Positions 17,735 through 26,857 are shown, numbered from the stretch's first letter. The stretch: 38,908 nucleotides of DNA from an uncultured Clostridia bacterium (GCA_944368065.1 CALVWV010000048.1:1-38908); one strand, 5' to 3'. The notes: generated from the letters alone by a model not told the origin. Numbers and translations are program-made.

Positions 17735-17749
17735 GGTATGGAGGAATTT

Positions 17750-18820
17750 ATGTTCAAACTCAAATGCGACGACTTCCTCACCTACGATGAGGCGACGGGG
17801 ACATATTCCGTTTCGCCCGACCAGCAGGTAAGGGACGAAGTCGAAAGAACGCGTTGGAAGGACATAGGTTTTAAAATCCTTGCAGACTGGAGGCTGTACC
17901 TGATGCTTGTACCCATGCTGGTGGTATATCTTCTCTGGAGATATGCCCCGATGTACGAGCTTGTGGGCGTGTTCAAAGACTACAATACGTCCAACACGGC
18001 CAGCCCCATAGACGGTTACTGGATAGGATTTAAAAACTTTATAGACGTATTCACGTACGGGTCCTACGCCGGCGAGTTCTGGATGGCGTTCAGGAATACG
18101 TTCATACTGGCGTTTTACGGCCTGTTGTTCGGCTTCCCGTTCCCCATCATTTTAGCGCTTTTCTTCAACGAAATCCGCTCCAACATCGTGCGCAGCATAG
18201 TGCAGGTGTGCGTATATCTGCCCAAGTTCATGTCCATAGTCGTTATCACGACGCTGGCCATAGCGCTTTTCGGCGGCAGCACGCAGTACGGCGTTCTTTC
18301 GCAGCTGTTGATTAACATCTGCGGCGAGAACTCTTCGATAGCCGCTGCGGCGAAGAACGGCCTCGTTTACAGCACGCGTTACTTCAGGGCGATATATATA
18401 ATGACCGACCTGTGGGAGCATGCGGGTTACGACAGCATAGTGTTCTTTGCTGCGATAATCGCCGTTTCGCCTACCTCGTACGAGGCGGCGCAGATAGACG
18501 GCGCGGGCAAGATGGCGCAGATGCGTTACGTAGTTATCCCCAGCATCCTTTCCACCGTGGTAATTATGCTCATAATGAAGATTGGTTCGCTTCTCAACGT
18601 TTCATACGAAAAGATATTCCTTTTCGTAAACTCGGGCGGCACATCTTCGGCATATCAGCCCAACTATGAATCGGCGCTCGTTGTGTCGGTATGGGCGAAC
18701 AGCCAGAGCAACACGGCGATAGCGATGGCAGGCGAAATGACCAACAACCTCATAGGCATGATTCTGGTTATAGGCGCCAACATAGTAAGCCGCAAGGCTA
18801 CCAACGTGTCGCTGTACTAA
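17750..18820 (+). CDS. carbohydrate ABC transporter permease 1 (LplB/YtcP-group, CUT1)
   Basis: 356 residues with six membrane helices and the permease EAA loop E-A-A-Q-I-D-G-A-G near residue 245, which docks on the ATPase. It has a hydrophilic N-terminal extension of ~50 residues before the first helix (residues ~52-67). Together with the next permease and the lipoprotein at 19885 it forms an importer of the type used for pectin and rhamnogalacturonan oligosaccharides. The ATG at 17750 is chosen because GGAGG (17740-17744) lies five bases before it; the in-frame ATG at 17738 overlaps that ribosome site. Confidence 0.9.
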   Translation: MFKLKCDDFLTYDEATGTYSVSPDQQVRDEVERTRWKDIGFKILADWRLYLMLVPMLVVYLLWRYAPMYELVGVFKDYNTSNTASPIDGYWIGFKNFIDVFTYGSYAGEFWMAFRNTFILAFYGLLFGFPFPIILALFFNEIRSNIVRSIVQVCVYLPKFMSIVVITTLAIALFGGSTQYGVLSQLLINICGENSSIAAAAKNGLVYSTRYFRAIYIMTDLWEHAGYDSIVFFAAIIAVSPTSYEAAQIDGAGKMAQMRYVVIPSILSTVVIMLIMKIGSLLNVSYEKIFLFVNSGGTSSAYQPNYESALVVSVWANSQSNTAIAMAGEMTNNLIGMILVIGANIVSRKATNVSLY

Positions 18821-18835
18821 GGGGGTATGCAAGCT

Positions 18836-19777
18836 ATGAAACGCAGAATGGAAATATCTGAACTGATATTCAAAATTGTAGCCTACATCTTCCTTATAGT
18901 ATTTGCGCTGATGTGCGTGTATCCTTTCTTATATGCGATAGGTTCGGCATTCAGCTCTCAGGCTGCCAACGAAGCGGGCAAAGTAGTCCTCTGGCCCGTC
19001 GAAGCGACCGGCGAAGCCTTCCTCTGGGTACTCACAAGGGGCGACTTCTGGACGAGCTACGCAAATACGCTTTTCACTACGTTCATCGGTACTATCTGGA
19101 GCCTTTTCTACTCGATACTCGGCGCATATGCGCTCTCCAAAAAGCGCATCATGGGTCGCCGCGGCTGGAACTTCTTCCTCGTGTTCACGATGTGGTTCAC
19201 GGCGGGCGTCGTTGCAACCTACCTCAACTATCAGGCGACCGGCGAAGTATTTGCAGCTCTCTTTGCGGGTTCGACCAACATGTTCGACGTCGACCTCAAA
19301 TGGCTGGTAGTTATCGCCATGGGCATGAACGCCACCAACATCATCCTTTTAAGGAACGCCTTCGAGGGCGTGCCTGCGGAGATAGAGGAGGCGGCGAGGA
19401 TAGACGGCGCGACAGAAATGCAGGTTCTCACCAAAGTATATTTACCCATGAGCAAGGCGACGATAGCCACCGTGGCTCTGTTCTTCGGAATTTCCCGCTG
19501 GAACGGCTACTTCTGGGCGATGAAGGTCATGGGTCAGCAGCAGAAGTATTCCTGGCCCGTACAGGTTTACATCCGCGACTTCATCAACCACTACACCAAC
19601 TTCATAACCACGTACGACCCTCAGGGCGACTTCGCCTGGGAGTACGGCGAAGAAACTTCGCGTAACGGCGTCGTTTATTCGATGGTTATCTGCTCGGTAA
19701 TACCCATCCTTGTAGTATATCCCTTCATACAGAAGTATTTTGCGAAGGGCGTAAACATGGGCGGCGTAAAAGAATAA
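18836..19777 (+). CDS. carbohydrate ABC transporter permease 2 (LplC/YesQ-group, CUT1)
   Basis: About 313 residues, six helices, with EAA loop E-E-A-A-R-I-D-G-A-T. It pairs with the preceding permease to form the channel. The C-terminus K-Y-F-A-K-G-V-N-M-G-G-V-K-E closely follows the pattern of this permease group. ATG at 18836 is ten bases after GGGGG (18821-18825); an ATG at 18827 is only one base away from it, so it is less likely. The gap to permease 1 is 15 bases. Confidence 0.9.
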   Translation: MKRRMEISELIFKIVAYIFLIVFALMCVYPFLYAIGSAFSSQAANEAGKVVLWPVEATGEAFLWVLTRGDFWTSYANTLFTTFIGTIWSLFYSILGAYALSKKRIMGRRGWNFFLVFTMWFTAGVVATYLNYQATGEVFAALFAGSTNMFDVDLKWLVVIAMGMNATNIILLRNAFEGVPAEIEEAARIDGATEMQVLTKVYLPMSKATIATVALFFGISRWNGYFWAMKVMGQQQKYSWPVQVYIRDFINHYTNFITTYDPQGDFAWEYGEETSRNGVVYSMVICSVIPILVVYPFIQKYFAKGVNMGGVKE

Positions 19778-19884
19778 ACATCTTAAGTATTTTTGCCCGC
19801 AAAACGGCGGGCGCACCCCAAAAAAAGCATATAAACCCAAAAAAATTCAACGGGTTTATAGATATAATCTTAAAAGGAGAAATT

Positions 19885-22590
19885 ATGAGTAAAACAAAAA
19901 AGATTGCAGCAGCCGTCGTAAGCATAGTGCTTGCGAGTACAATGATCGTATCTCTCGCGGCGTGCAAAGACAACAAGAAACCGTCTCTCAACGCCAGCCA
20001 GGAAGTGCTTGAAGTAAGCACCGACGCTAACGGCGCGCTGAGCTACGGCGATGACATTGCCCTCAACATGAACGTAGGTTACAAGGCTGAATACGGCTAC
20101 ATCACCTATAGGGAGAAGCAGGTCAGCGAAAGCTTCGAGCTCTTCGGCAAGACTTACAACCGCGGACAGCTCAAACCCGCATGGCAGGAACTTTCCGATA
20201 CGCTCGGCATAGACTTCAACGATGCATATCAGCAGCTTGACGCGGAAGACCAGATCAACGACACGACGAACTATTCCCGTTACGACATGATAACCGGTCA
20301 GGCGGACACGATAGTTCAGAAGGCTACGTCAAATTCTTCCCAGTACATTGACCTTTCGCTTTACATGGATTATATGCCCAACTACAAGGCATTCCTTGAA
20401 GAGAACCCCATAGTTCAGATGTCTATAGTTTCCGATACCTCGACGGGCGCGATGTATTACGCTCCTTACTTCGACGGTAACGACGATATCGAAAAGTACG
20501 AGCTCGCTCAGCTCCAGTGGGTAGAACGTCTCCTCGATACGACGGACGCGGGCGAAAACACCACGTTCACGGCTTCCGTATCTGCAAAGAAGACGGCATC
20601 CATCGACGGCGACACCATCCGCGGCGAAGTGGGCGACGGCAAGACGGCGTCCGTAAAATCGTTCATGGGCACCACGGGTGAATGGTGGGTCAACACCACC
20701 AACGTTGCGGCAAGCCAGCTCAACGCTGACGGCACGCTCGGCTCCAGCGCTGATACTAAGCAGATTACAAAGGTAGTCGTAAGCTACGACGACGCTCTCG
20801 CCGCTGCAAAGAACAACACCACCGAACTCGGCAAGGCTGTAGTCGCTGCAGGCGTGAAGGACGCAAGCAAGCTTACGAGCGGCAACATAGTTGACCTTCA
20901 GAACCAGGCCATCAACGATACGCAGGGCGCAGTTACGGGCGCACAGCTCCTCAACATGCTCCGCGCTTACATCGACGTGGCTTACCAGAAGGAAGACGGC
21001 TCCAAGTTCTATGCAACCCGTTCGGACGTATTCAACGGCTACAACGCAGCATGGGATGCCGACCTTCTCGTAGCGCTTTCCCGCTGCATAGTTACCAACA
21101 CCGGCTTGCTCGGCACCAAGACCGAAGCTCAGAACATCTTCGCTATAATGGGCAGAGAGAACAAGACCCAGCGCCAGAACGACCTCGTATCCCTTGCGGG
21201 CGAACTTTACGGCGTAAGAGGTCTCACTCCCCGTTATCAGTGGACTTATATAGACAGCGAAGGCAAGATCAACGATTCGCGCAACGACGTTGACATGTGG
21301 GAAGCTCTCGACAGGCTCAACGAGATGGTAGAGGAAGGTCTCCTTTACACCGGTACGAAGCACGCCGCAGGCGCGTCCAGCTACTACAAGGCAGACTCCC
21401 CCGAATCGTTCATGATTTACGACTACGTTCAGACCCAGACGGCTAACGGCGGTTTCGAACTTGAACTCGGCACGGACAACCTCAAACTTCCCGAAGATTA
21501 CAACTTCACCGCTATAAACACCCCCGTTTCCAAGTGGAACGACGGCACTACGAACGATGCAAATTACAGCTACTTAAACGGCGAAAAAGTTATGCGCTTC
21601 ACCGAATCCTGGCGTTCTGTTAAGAATACCGGCTTCTGCCTGCCCCGCGCAAACTATGAAGGCAATCCTCAGAAGCTCGCTGCAGCGCTCAAGTTCATCG
21701 ACTATCTGTTCTCCAACGACGGCCAGATTCTTATGACCTACGGCCCTCAGTCCGAAAATAACAACATAAGCGGCTCGGCTCCTACGTTCACCTCTACGGC
21801 AACAGGTTTCTGGTACGGCAACAAGGTTACAAACGTTAACGTTGCAGACGTTGCTTACAAGCCCGAAGGCTCCGACCAGTACACCGTAAACGCAGAAAAC
21901 GAAGGCAACTACTTCATCTACAAGAACGAAGTTTACACCGGTACCTACTACAAGGGCGAACAGTGCCCTACCATGACGGACGCTAACCTCCAGCTCTACT
22001 ACGGCAGAACTGTAAACGGCGTCGTTCTCTCCAACGACAGCAAGGCTACGACGGGCACCGTACAGGGCGCTAACTATGTATGCTCTTACACCAACTATGC
22101 GCGCGGCATCATCGGCTCGGCTCTGCCTATAGGCAACAAGCTCCAGTCCTTCGAATATCAGGGCACGGCTACCATGGGCATGATCGGCGCCGATAAGGTT
22201 TCCGCAAACCTTGTAAACGGCACGATAAGCCACGTATATCTCAGCCCCGACAACGCCAAGAACAGCTACTGGTACACCATAGTTCCCACCACGCTTCCTT
22301 ATACCACCGACGTATCGCAGCAGATATCTGCCGACTTCGCGTCTGTTGACAGCAACCTGTTTGCAAACAGCTCCGCAGCAGATAACATCCTCATCGACGT
22401 TATAAGGTTCGGTCTCGACGGAACGGGCAAGTGCACCGGCTACACCATGACGGATGAAGCGCTTCCCAACTCCGCGGCAGGCATGGTAACGCTTATCAAC
22501 AACAAGTACAACACCATGGACCGTTACGAAGGCTACATGCAGACTGCATGGACTGCAATCCTTGCTTTCTACAACGATTACATCAAGTAA
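19885..22590 (+). CDS. large extracellular solute-binding lipoprotein of the pectin-type importer
   Basis: 901 residues, against roughly 500-560 for most binding proteins of this type. A lipoprotein signal peptide ends at the lipobox L-A-A-C, with Cys27 as lipidation site. Segments such as L-S-L-Y-M-D-Y-M-P-N-Y near residue 153 and A-A-L-K-F-I-D-Y-L-F-S-N-D-G near 590 fit family 1-type carbohydrate-binding proteins. The ~300 extra residues are Thr/Asn/Ser/Tyr-rich and have no recognised domain. It would capture oligosaccharides at the cell surface for the two permeases. AAGGAG ribosome site seven bases upstream. A strong hairpin follows (22627-22668). Confidence 0.88.
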   Translation: MSKTKKIAAAVVSIVLASTMIVSLAACKDNKKPSLNASQEVLEVSTDANGALSYGDDIALNMNVGYKAEYGYITYREKQVSESFELFGKTYNRGQLKPAWQELSDTLGIDFNDAYQQLDAEDQINDTTNYSRYDMITGQADTIVQKATSNSSQYIDLSLYMDYMPNYKAFLEENPIVQMSIVSDTSTGAMYYAPYFDGNDDIEKYELAQLQWVERLLDTTDAGENTTFTASVSAKKTASIDGDTIRGEVGDGKTASVKSFMGTTGEWWVNTTNVAASQLNADGTLGSSADTKQITKVVVSYDDALAAAKNNTTELGKAVVAAGVKDASKLTSGNIVDLQNQAINDTQGAVTGAQLLNMLRAYIDVAYQKEDGSKFYATRSDVFNGYNAAWDADLLVALSRCIVTNTGLLGTKTEAQNIFAIMGRENKTQRQNDLVSLAGELYGVRGLTPRYQWTYIDSEGKINDSRNDVDMWEALDRLNEMVEEGLLYTGTKHAAGASSYYKADSPESFMIYDYVQTQTANGGFELELGTDNLKLPEDYNFTAINTPVSKWNDGTTNDANYSYLNGEKVMRFTESWRSVKNTGFCLPRANYEGNPQKLAAALKFIDYLFSNDGQILMTYGPQSENNNISGSAPTFTSTATGFWYGNKVTNVNVADVAYKPEGSDQYTVNAENEGNYFIYKNEVYTGTYYKGEQCPTMTDANLQLYYGRTVNGVVLSNDSKATTGTVQGANYVCSYTNYARGIIGSALPIGNKLQSFEYQGTATMGMIGADKVSANLVNGTISHVYLSPDNAKNSYWYTIVPTTLPYTTDVSQQISADFASVDSNLFANSSAADNILIDVIRFGLDGTGKCTGYTMTDEALPNSAAGMVTLINNKYNTMDRYEGYMQTAWTAILAFYNDYIK

Positions 22591-22626
22591 TTGAAGGGAT
22601 ATAAAGTCAAGTAAAAAAATCAACAG

Positions 22627-22668
22627 GTTTACACGGCGCGCCCGCCTTCGGGCGGGCGCGCGGTAAAC
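22627..22668 (+). other. strong intercistronic hairpin after the binding-protein gene
   Basis: GTTTAC/GTAAAC outer arms (22627-22632, 22663-22668) and an 11-bp GC inner stem (22636-22646 with 22651-22661) capped by a TTCG tetraloop. There is no T-run, so it is more likely a transcript-stabilising or partial-termination element that keeps the binding-protein message abundant. Confidence 0.7.
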
Positions 22669-22686
22669 TCAATTCGGGGAAAAAAT

Positions 22687-23316
22687 ATGAAAACTCAGAT
22701 GCGGTTTCAAAAGATCCTTATGCTCGTTACGCTTATAATAAGCGCGCTCACGATAGTGTATGCGTGGGGATTCTTTACCGGCAGCCTTTCCTGCGTATCT
22801 TACATGGCTGCTTTCAGGGGCACGATGCCCTCGGGCAGCACGGTAAGCGCTTCACAGCTGAGGGATGTATCGGCCAATACCTATCTTTTAGCGCTCGACA
22901 TAAACGATCTTTTCTTTGCGCTCTCGATAGTATTTATAGTGCTTGTGGCGGTCCTTTATATAACGGCGTGCAATAAAAGGCGCAATTACTACATTTCAAA
23001 CTATGTTGCAATAATAGCTACCGCGGCGTTTGCGGCGGTGTTTGCCATAATCGGCATAGCTATGATAAGCGTAGTTCTCGGCACCATGACTTCGGAAATT
23101 CCTTCCGAATACTGGCAGGCATACAAAAACTACTGCGAAACGAACGGCATAAACAACTATTCGGACAGCAACGCGATGTTCGGCATAGGCTACGTTCTTT
23201 TCGTCATAGTGCTCGCCAATGCGGCCGCGCTTATCTATAATTTAATCTGGAAAATCAAGCTGATGAAAGGCGAAAAGAAATTGCTCGCCGCCCAACCCGG
23301 AAAGGAGGTGGCATAA
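22687..23316 (+). CDS. membrane protein of unknown function in the importer operon (first of four)
   Basis: 209 residues with four predicted helices (about 10-32, 72-94, 104-132, 165-190) and a Lys-rich C-terminus. No family is recognised. A Shine-Dalgarno (GGGGA) precedes the ATG. It sits between the binding protein and the next membrane protein, one base apart from the latter, and belongs to the same transcription unit as the ATPase downstream. A role in assembling or regulating the importer is inference only. Confidence 0.7.
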   Translation: MKTQMRFQKILMLVTLIISALTIVYAWGFFTGSLSCVSYMAAFRGTMPSGSTVSASQLRDVSANTYLLALDINDLFFALSIVFIVLVAVLYITACNKRRNYYISNYVAIIATAAFAAVFAIIGIAMISVVLGTMTSEIPSEYWQAYKNYCETNGINNYSDSNAMFGIGYVLFVIVLANAAALIYNLIWKIKLMKGEKKLLAAQPGKEVA

Positions 23317-23317
23317 T

Positions 23318-23962
23318 ATGATAGATATCGGCAAAATGCTCGGCATAAAGCGCGACATGAACAGCGAATCTATTATTCAGACGGATATATACCGTTATAA
23401 GCGCAATAAGCTTGCCTCGGGCATGGCTCTTTTGGGCCTCGTGTTCGAATGCCTTTACTTCATGCTTTTCTATAGCCTGTTGTTCGGCGTAAGCGGACCT
23501 TATTATTCGTTTTTAATAGGTTTCAGCGTAATAGTAAACCTTGCGGTGCTGCTTGTAACCTTCCTCTCTTCCGAGGGTGTAAAGGTTTACAACAAAAAGT
23601 ACTGCATACCTCTCATAGTCATAGGCGTCGTACAGATAGCGCGCATATTCATATACCCGCTCGACCTTGCGCTCGGCGGCAATTACCTGTATGAAAGCGC
23701 TAACACCGTAACGGCGTGGTATTTCGGCAACGCGCTCTCCGCGGGCGTTACCAGCACGATACTCATAATTTACCTCGTGCTTTCCGCGGCGTGCATGTTC
23801 ACGGCGGCAGTGCTCGGCTATATCCGTGCAAAGCAGCTCGAAGTATTCAATGCCAGCCTTGAAAAGGGTGAATTCACTGTAGAGGCGGCTCTCCAGGAAG
23901 TACAGAACAAAGAAGAAAGCTCCGGTTCCGACGCCGCAGGCGAGGAGGTAGACAATGCCTGA
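23318..23962 (+). CDS. membrane protein of unknown function in the importer operon (second of four)
   Basis: 214 residues with about four or five helices (roughly 35-58, 62-84, 95-113, 128-168) and an acidic C-terminal tail (E-E-S-S-G-S-D-A-A-G-E-E). A very good ribosome site (AAGGAGGTGG, 23301-23310) lies in the end of the previous gene. Its last eight bases overlap the ATPase start, so their translation is coupled. No family recognised. Confidence 0.7.
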   Translation: MIDIGKMLGIKRDMNSESIIQTDIYRYKRNKLASGMALLGLVFECLYFMLFYSLLFGVSGPYYSFLIGFSVIVNLAVLLVTFLSSEGVKVYNKKYCIPLIVIGVVQIARIFIYPLDLALGGNYLYESANTVTAWYFGNALSAGVTSTILIIYLVLSAACMFTAAVLGYIRAKQLEVFNASLEKGEFTVEAALQEVQNKEESSGSDAAGEEVDNA

Positions 23963-25022
23963 AGTAAATCTCAGACACATAGATAAAATTTACGACGGCG
24001 GCGTTCAGGCGGTGTATGACTTCGATATGGACATACACGACGGCGAATTCATCGTCCTCGTAGGACCTTCCGGATGCGGCAAATCCACGACCCTGCGCAT
24101 GGTTGCGGGTCTTGAGGATATATCAAAGGGTCAGCTTGTAATAGACGGCAAGGACTGCACGCGCGTTCCTCCCAAGGACAGGGATATCGCGATGGTGTTC
24201 CAGAACTACGCGCTGTACGGCCACATGACCGTGTACGAAAACATGGCGTTTTCGCTCACTCTCCGCAAGGAGAAGAAGGAGATAATCCACCGCAAAGTTA
24301 TGGCGGCGGCTGAGATACTTGATTTGAAGTCCCAGCTCAACAAAAAGCCGAGGCAGCTTTCCGGCGGTCAGCGCCAGCGCGTGGCGATGGGTCGCGCCAT
24401 AGTGCGCAACCCCAAGGTATTCCTTTTCGACGAGCCTTTGTCCAACCTGGACGCGCAGCTGCGCGGCTCTATGAGAAGGGAGCTCATGCTTCTTCATAAA
24501 AAGCTCAACGCTACCATAATTTACGTAACGCACGACCAGACCGAAGCGCTCACGCTTGCGGACAGAATAGTCTGCATGTCTATGGGTCATGTTCAGCAGA
24601 TAGGCAGACCCATAGATTTGTACGAATACCCCGCAAACACCTTCGTTGCAACGTTCATAGGTCTTCCTCCCATGAATATGTTCAACGGCAGGATAGAAGG
24701 CGGCAAGTTTGTAAGCGAATTCTTTGAATATCCCCTCGATTCCGAGCAGAAAACCCGTCTTTCGGGCTACGAGGGCAAAGACATAATACTCGGCGTTCGC
24801 CCCGAAAACGTAACGAGGAGCGGACCTATAAAATTCTTTGTGGAAAACAACGAAAATCTCGGCATGAACACGCTCGTTCACGGCAAAGTGGGCGGCAAAA
24901 AGATAGTGGTCTGCAAGTTTGCCGAGTGGTGCAACTATAAATACGGCGACACCATTTCCATAGGTTTCGAGCCCGACAGAATGCATTTCTTCGATACTGA
25001 AACGACGAAGGCTATAAGGTGA
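23955..25022 (+). CDS. ABC transporter ATP-binding protein, MsmX/UgpC type (second copy)
   Basis: 355 residues. Walker A G-P-S-G-C-G-K-S-T at 37-45, signature L-S-G-G-Q-R-Q-R, Walker [13 protein letters not shown]-loop T-H-D-Q-T-E-A and a C-terminal TOBE-like part that is shorter than in the copy at 9297. It is located in the importer operon, so it is the likely motor of the permease pair at 17750-19777. It is flanked on both sides by small membrane proteins, an unusual arrangement for CUT1 systems. Confidence 0.9.
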   Translation: MPEVNLRHIDKIYDGGVQAVYDFDMDIHDGEFIVLVGPSGCGKSTTLRMVAGLEDISKGQLVIDGKDCTRVPPKDRDIAMVFQNYALYGHMTVYENMAFSLTLRKEKKEIIHRKVMAAAEILDLKSQLNKKPRQLSGGQRQRVAMGRAIVRNPKVFLFDEPLSNLDAQLRGSMRRELMLLHKKLNATIIYVTHDQTEALTLADRIVCMSMGHVQQIGRPIDLYEYPANTFVATFIGLPPMNMFNGRIEGGKFVSEFFEYPLDSEQKTRLSGYEGKDIILGVRPENVTRSGPIKFFVENNENLGMNTLVHGKVGGKKIVVCKFAEWCNYKYGDTISIGFEPDRMHFFDTETTKAIR

Positions 25023-25032
25023 GGTGAATGAT

Positions 25033-25647
25033 ATGACGGAAAATGAAAACATGGTCGTAAACCAGCAAACCCCGCCGGAAGAAGGCAAGCAGTCGAGGGC
25101 AGCAAGAATGAAGGCGGGCCTTAAAGAGTGGTGGCGCAAGCAGATAGTAACGCTCAAAAGGCGCCCCAGCAGAATTGCTTTTCTGTTCGTGATAGTGACG
25201 TCGCTCATCTATATCCTTTCGCTGGCGTCCTTCTCGCAGGCGATACTCGGATGTATGCTCGTAACAGACTGGCCCGGCATATGCTGCTTCGGTTCAACGC
25301 TGTTCTCCATACTTATATTTGTAGCGTACATGAACTCTTTCCCCAAGCGCAAAAAGCCCAACGTGTTCATGATAGTGCTCGTAGGCGTTTTCCTTGCGCT
25401 GATGTTCTTCTTCGATATAATGTTCTATATCGAAATTCGCGGATACATGGGCAACCAGGCTTCCGTGGAAGATTACTATTACACTACGGAAACCACCCTT
25501 CTCGTGCATATGTTGTTCATAATCATAACGGCAATAGTTATGGCTACGATGCCCCTCTATAAGAAGCTTATTCTCAGGATAAACACGAGGAAAGACATAG
25601 AGACCACGCAGATGAAGGAAGCAATCGATACCACCGATATGGACTGA
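25033..25647 (+). CDS. membrane protein of unknown function in the importer operon (third of four)
   Basis: 204 residues. A hydrophilic, basic N-terminal 50 residues (R-A-A-R-M-K-A-G-L-K-E-W-W-R-K) are followed by four helices (about 53-75, 80-98, 112-132, 158-180). No family recognised. The ATG at 25033 has GAGGTGA (25021-25027) in front; a GTG at 25024 would add three residues but overlaps this site. A terminator-like hairpin follows at 25668. Confidence 0.7.
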   Translation: MTENENMVVNQQTPPEEGKQSRAARMKAGLKEWWRKQIVTLKRRPSRIAFLFVIVTSLIYILSLASFSQAILGCMLVTDWPGICCFGSTLFSILIFVAYMNSFPKRKKPNVFMIVLVGVFLALMFFFDIMFYIEIRGYMGNQASVEDYYYTTETTLLVHMLFIIITAIVMATMPLYKKLILRINTRKDIETTQMKEAIDTTDMD

Positions 25648-25667
25648 CGGTATCAGTTTATACAAAG

Positions 25668-25700
25668 AATAACCGGCAAATTTATTTTGTCGGTTATTTT
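25668..25700 (+). terminator. probable terminator
   Basis: AATAACCGGCAAA (25668-25680) pairs with TTTGTCGGTTATT (25686-25698), with one G-T pair and a 5-base loop, and is followed by TT after an AT-rich arm. Confidence 0.55.
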
Positions 25701-25834
25701 AGCAAAAGCGGCACAGCCTGCCGCAAAGCCGCCTCATATATGCGGATTGACGCGCGCAACGCTTCCGCGGTGACTGCAAAGCAAAAATGACCGTTGGTTC
25801 GGGCATATGTGGCGTGCAATAAATCAAAATAAAG

Positions 25835-25863
25835 GCGCGCGGCGCTTGTAAAGCGCCGCGCGC
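25835..25863. repeat. stable GC palindrome
   Basis: A perfect 13-bp inverted repeat (25835-25847 with 25851-25863) around GTA. There is no T-run on either side, so it is not a standard terminator. Confidence 0.6.
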
Positions 25864-25982
25864 AATGAAAGTATGGGAGTTGTGCAAAAGCCGGTGTCGG
25901 GCGCGTAAAGCGCCTTGAAACTTCCTCCGCGCCCTTTCGCCGCGGCAGATGAAATCGGCTGAGCACTTTAGAAATTCAGCAG

Positions 25983-26690
25983 ATGTCAAAAAAGAACAAG
26001 AAGAACGACAGACAGGAAAAAGAGACCTCTATAGAAAACTTCTACGACCTTAAAACCAAGGAGATGGACGAGCTTGTAGCCGCCCTCAAGGGGGAAACGC
26101 CCGCAGACAGCCCCGTTCCGTCCCTGAATATAGCCGAAGTAACGGGCGAAAAGGACGAAGGCGATAAAAAAGGCACGCGGGAGTTCGACCCCTACAAGCG
26201 CGACAAACTTTCGGCTATTCCATACTGGGTGCGCGCCCTTTTCATCAAGTTCTGGTTTTTCGGGCTTGTCTGCTACTTCGTGCTCATGGGGCTCGGCATA
26301 TATATCACCGATTCGCTCGATTTGTACGTCGTTTGCGGCGTAATAATGGGCGTAATGGTGGACTGCCTCGTCAATCCCATATTCCGCATGATGGAGTCGG
26401 ATAAAAAGGAATACAATAAATTCATGATGTTTCCTTTTCCGTTCAAGCAGATCTGGACGTTCATAACAAATATGGTTTACTACTGCATAGTGGTGCTCGG
26501 CGTAAGCTATATTTATATGTTCATAGATAAGTATATTGCAGAGTTTATCGGCGTAGAGCCTCTTCTGTTCGGCGTTTTCTGCCTTATAGTCGATATGTTT
26601 TTTATCGGAATTAAGGATATCGTCGTATATCTTATAAAGCGCGCTGTAAAAAAATCGCGCGAAAGAAAGGCGGCAGCCGCGGAACAGTAA
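25983..26690 (+). CDS. membrane protein of unknown function near the importer operon (fourth of four)
   Basis: 235 residues. The N-terminal ~80 residues are strongly charged (Lys/Glu/Asp). About four helices follow (roughly 92-114, 116-132, 155-178, 185-208), then a basic Arg/Lys-rich end. No family recognised. It lies 335 bases after the third membrane gene behind a probable terminator. No good Shine-Dalgarno precedes the ATG (M-S-K-K-N-K-K-N), so the start is less sure than for its neighbours. Confidence 0.65.
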   Translation: MSKKNKKNDRQEKETSIENFYDLKTKEMDELVAALKGETPADSPVPSLNIAEVTGEKDEGDKKGTREFDPYKRDKLSAIPYWVRALFIKFWFFGLVCYFVLMGLGIYITDSLDLYVVCGVIMGVMVDCLVNPIFRMMESDKKEYNKFMMFPFPFKQIWTFITNMVYYCIVVLGVSYIYMFIDKYIAEFIGVEPLLFGVFCLIVDMFFIGIKDIVVYLIKRAVKKSRERKAAAAEQ

Positions 26691-26751
26691 CTTTTCGGCA
26701 ACCGCAATTGACGCGGCAATATGCCGCAGATATTGATTATTTTAATATCCG

Positions 26752-26782
26752 CGCAAGGCGTCGGGCGACGCCTGTGCGTTTT
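26752..26782 (+). terminator. probable terminator before the GH28 gene
   Basis: AGGCGTC (26756-26762) pairs with GACGCCT (26767-26773), extended by CGC/GCG, followed by TTTT (26779-26782). Confidence 0.5.
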
Positions 26783-26857
26783 AAGGCGGGTAAAAGTTCC
26801 CTGCCATTGCGGCGGCACGCTGCCGCCGCGGCTGCGAGCCGCCACTTAAGGAGGAAT

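Larger units (their letters stand above)
17179..17749. other. gene-free stretch before the importer operon
   Basis: About 570 bases without a convincing gene. It holds a leftward terminator (17269-17301) paired with a leftward promoter (17496-17524), a CCGCAA-CCA-TTGCGG palindrome (17425-17439), a hairpin CCGCTT-N6-AAGCGG (17670-17687) and a hairpin just before the permease start (17713-17734). No rightward promoter of standard form was found for the importer. Confidence 0.5.
25648..25982. other. gene-free stretch between third and fourth membrane protein genes
   Basis: It holds a terminator-like hairpin (25668-25700) and a 13-bp GC-only palindrome (25835-25863). No gene or standard promoter was found. 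Confidence 0.5.

Noticed and set aside
20329-22623. Long minus-strand frames opposite the binding-protein gene
   Set aside because: They are mirror frames of a gene with clear lipobox and family pattern; no independent promoter or ribosome site.
26708-26857. N-terminal extension of the GH28 protein
   Set aside because: The extension is Arg/Ala-rich, covers a terminator-like hairpin, and a strong Shine-Dalgarno marks 26858 instead.
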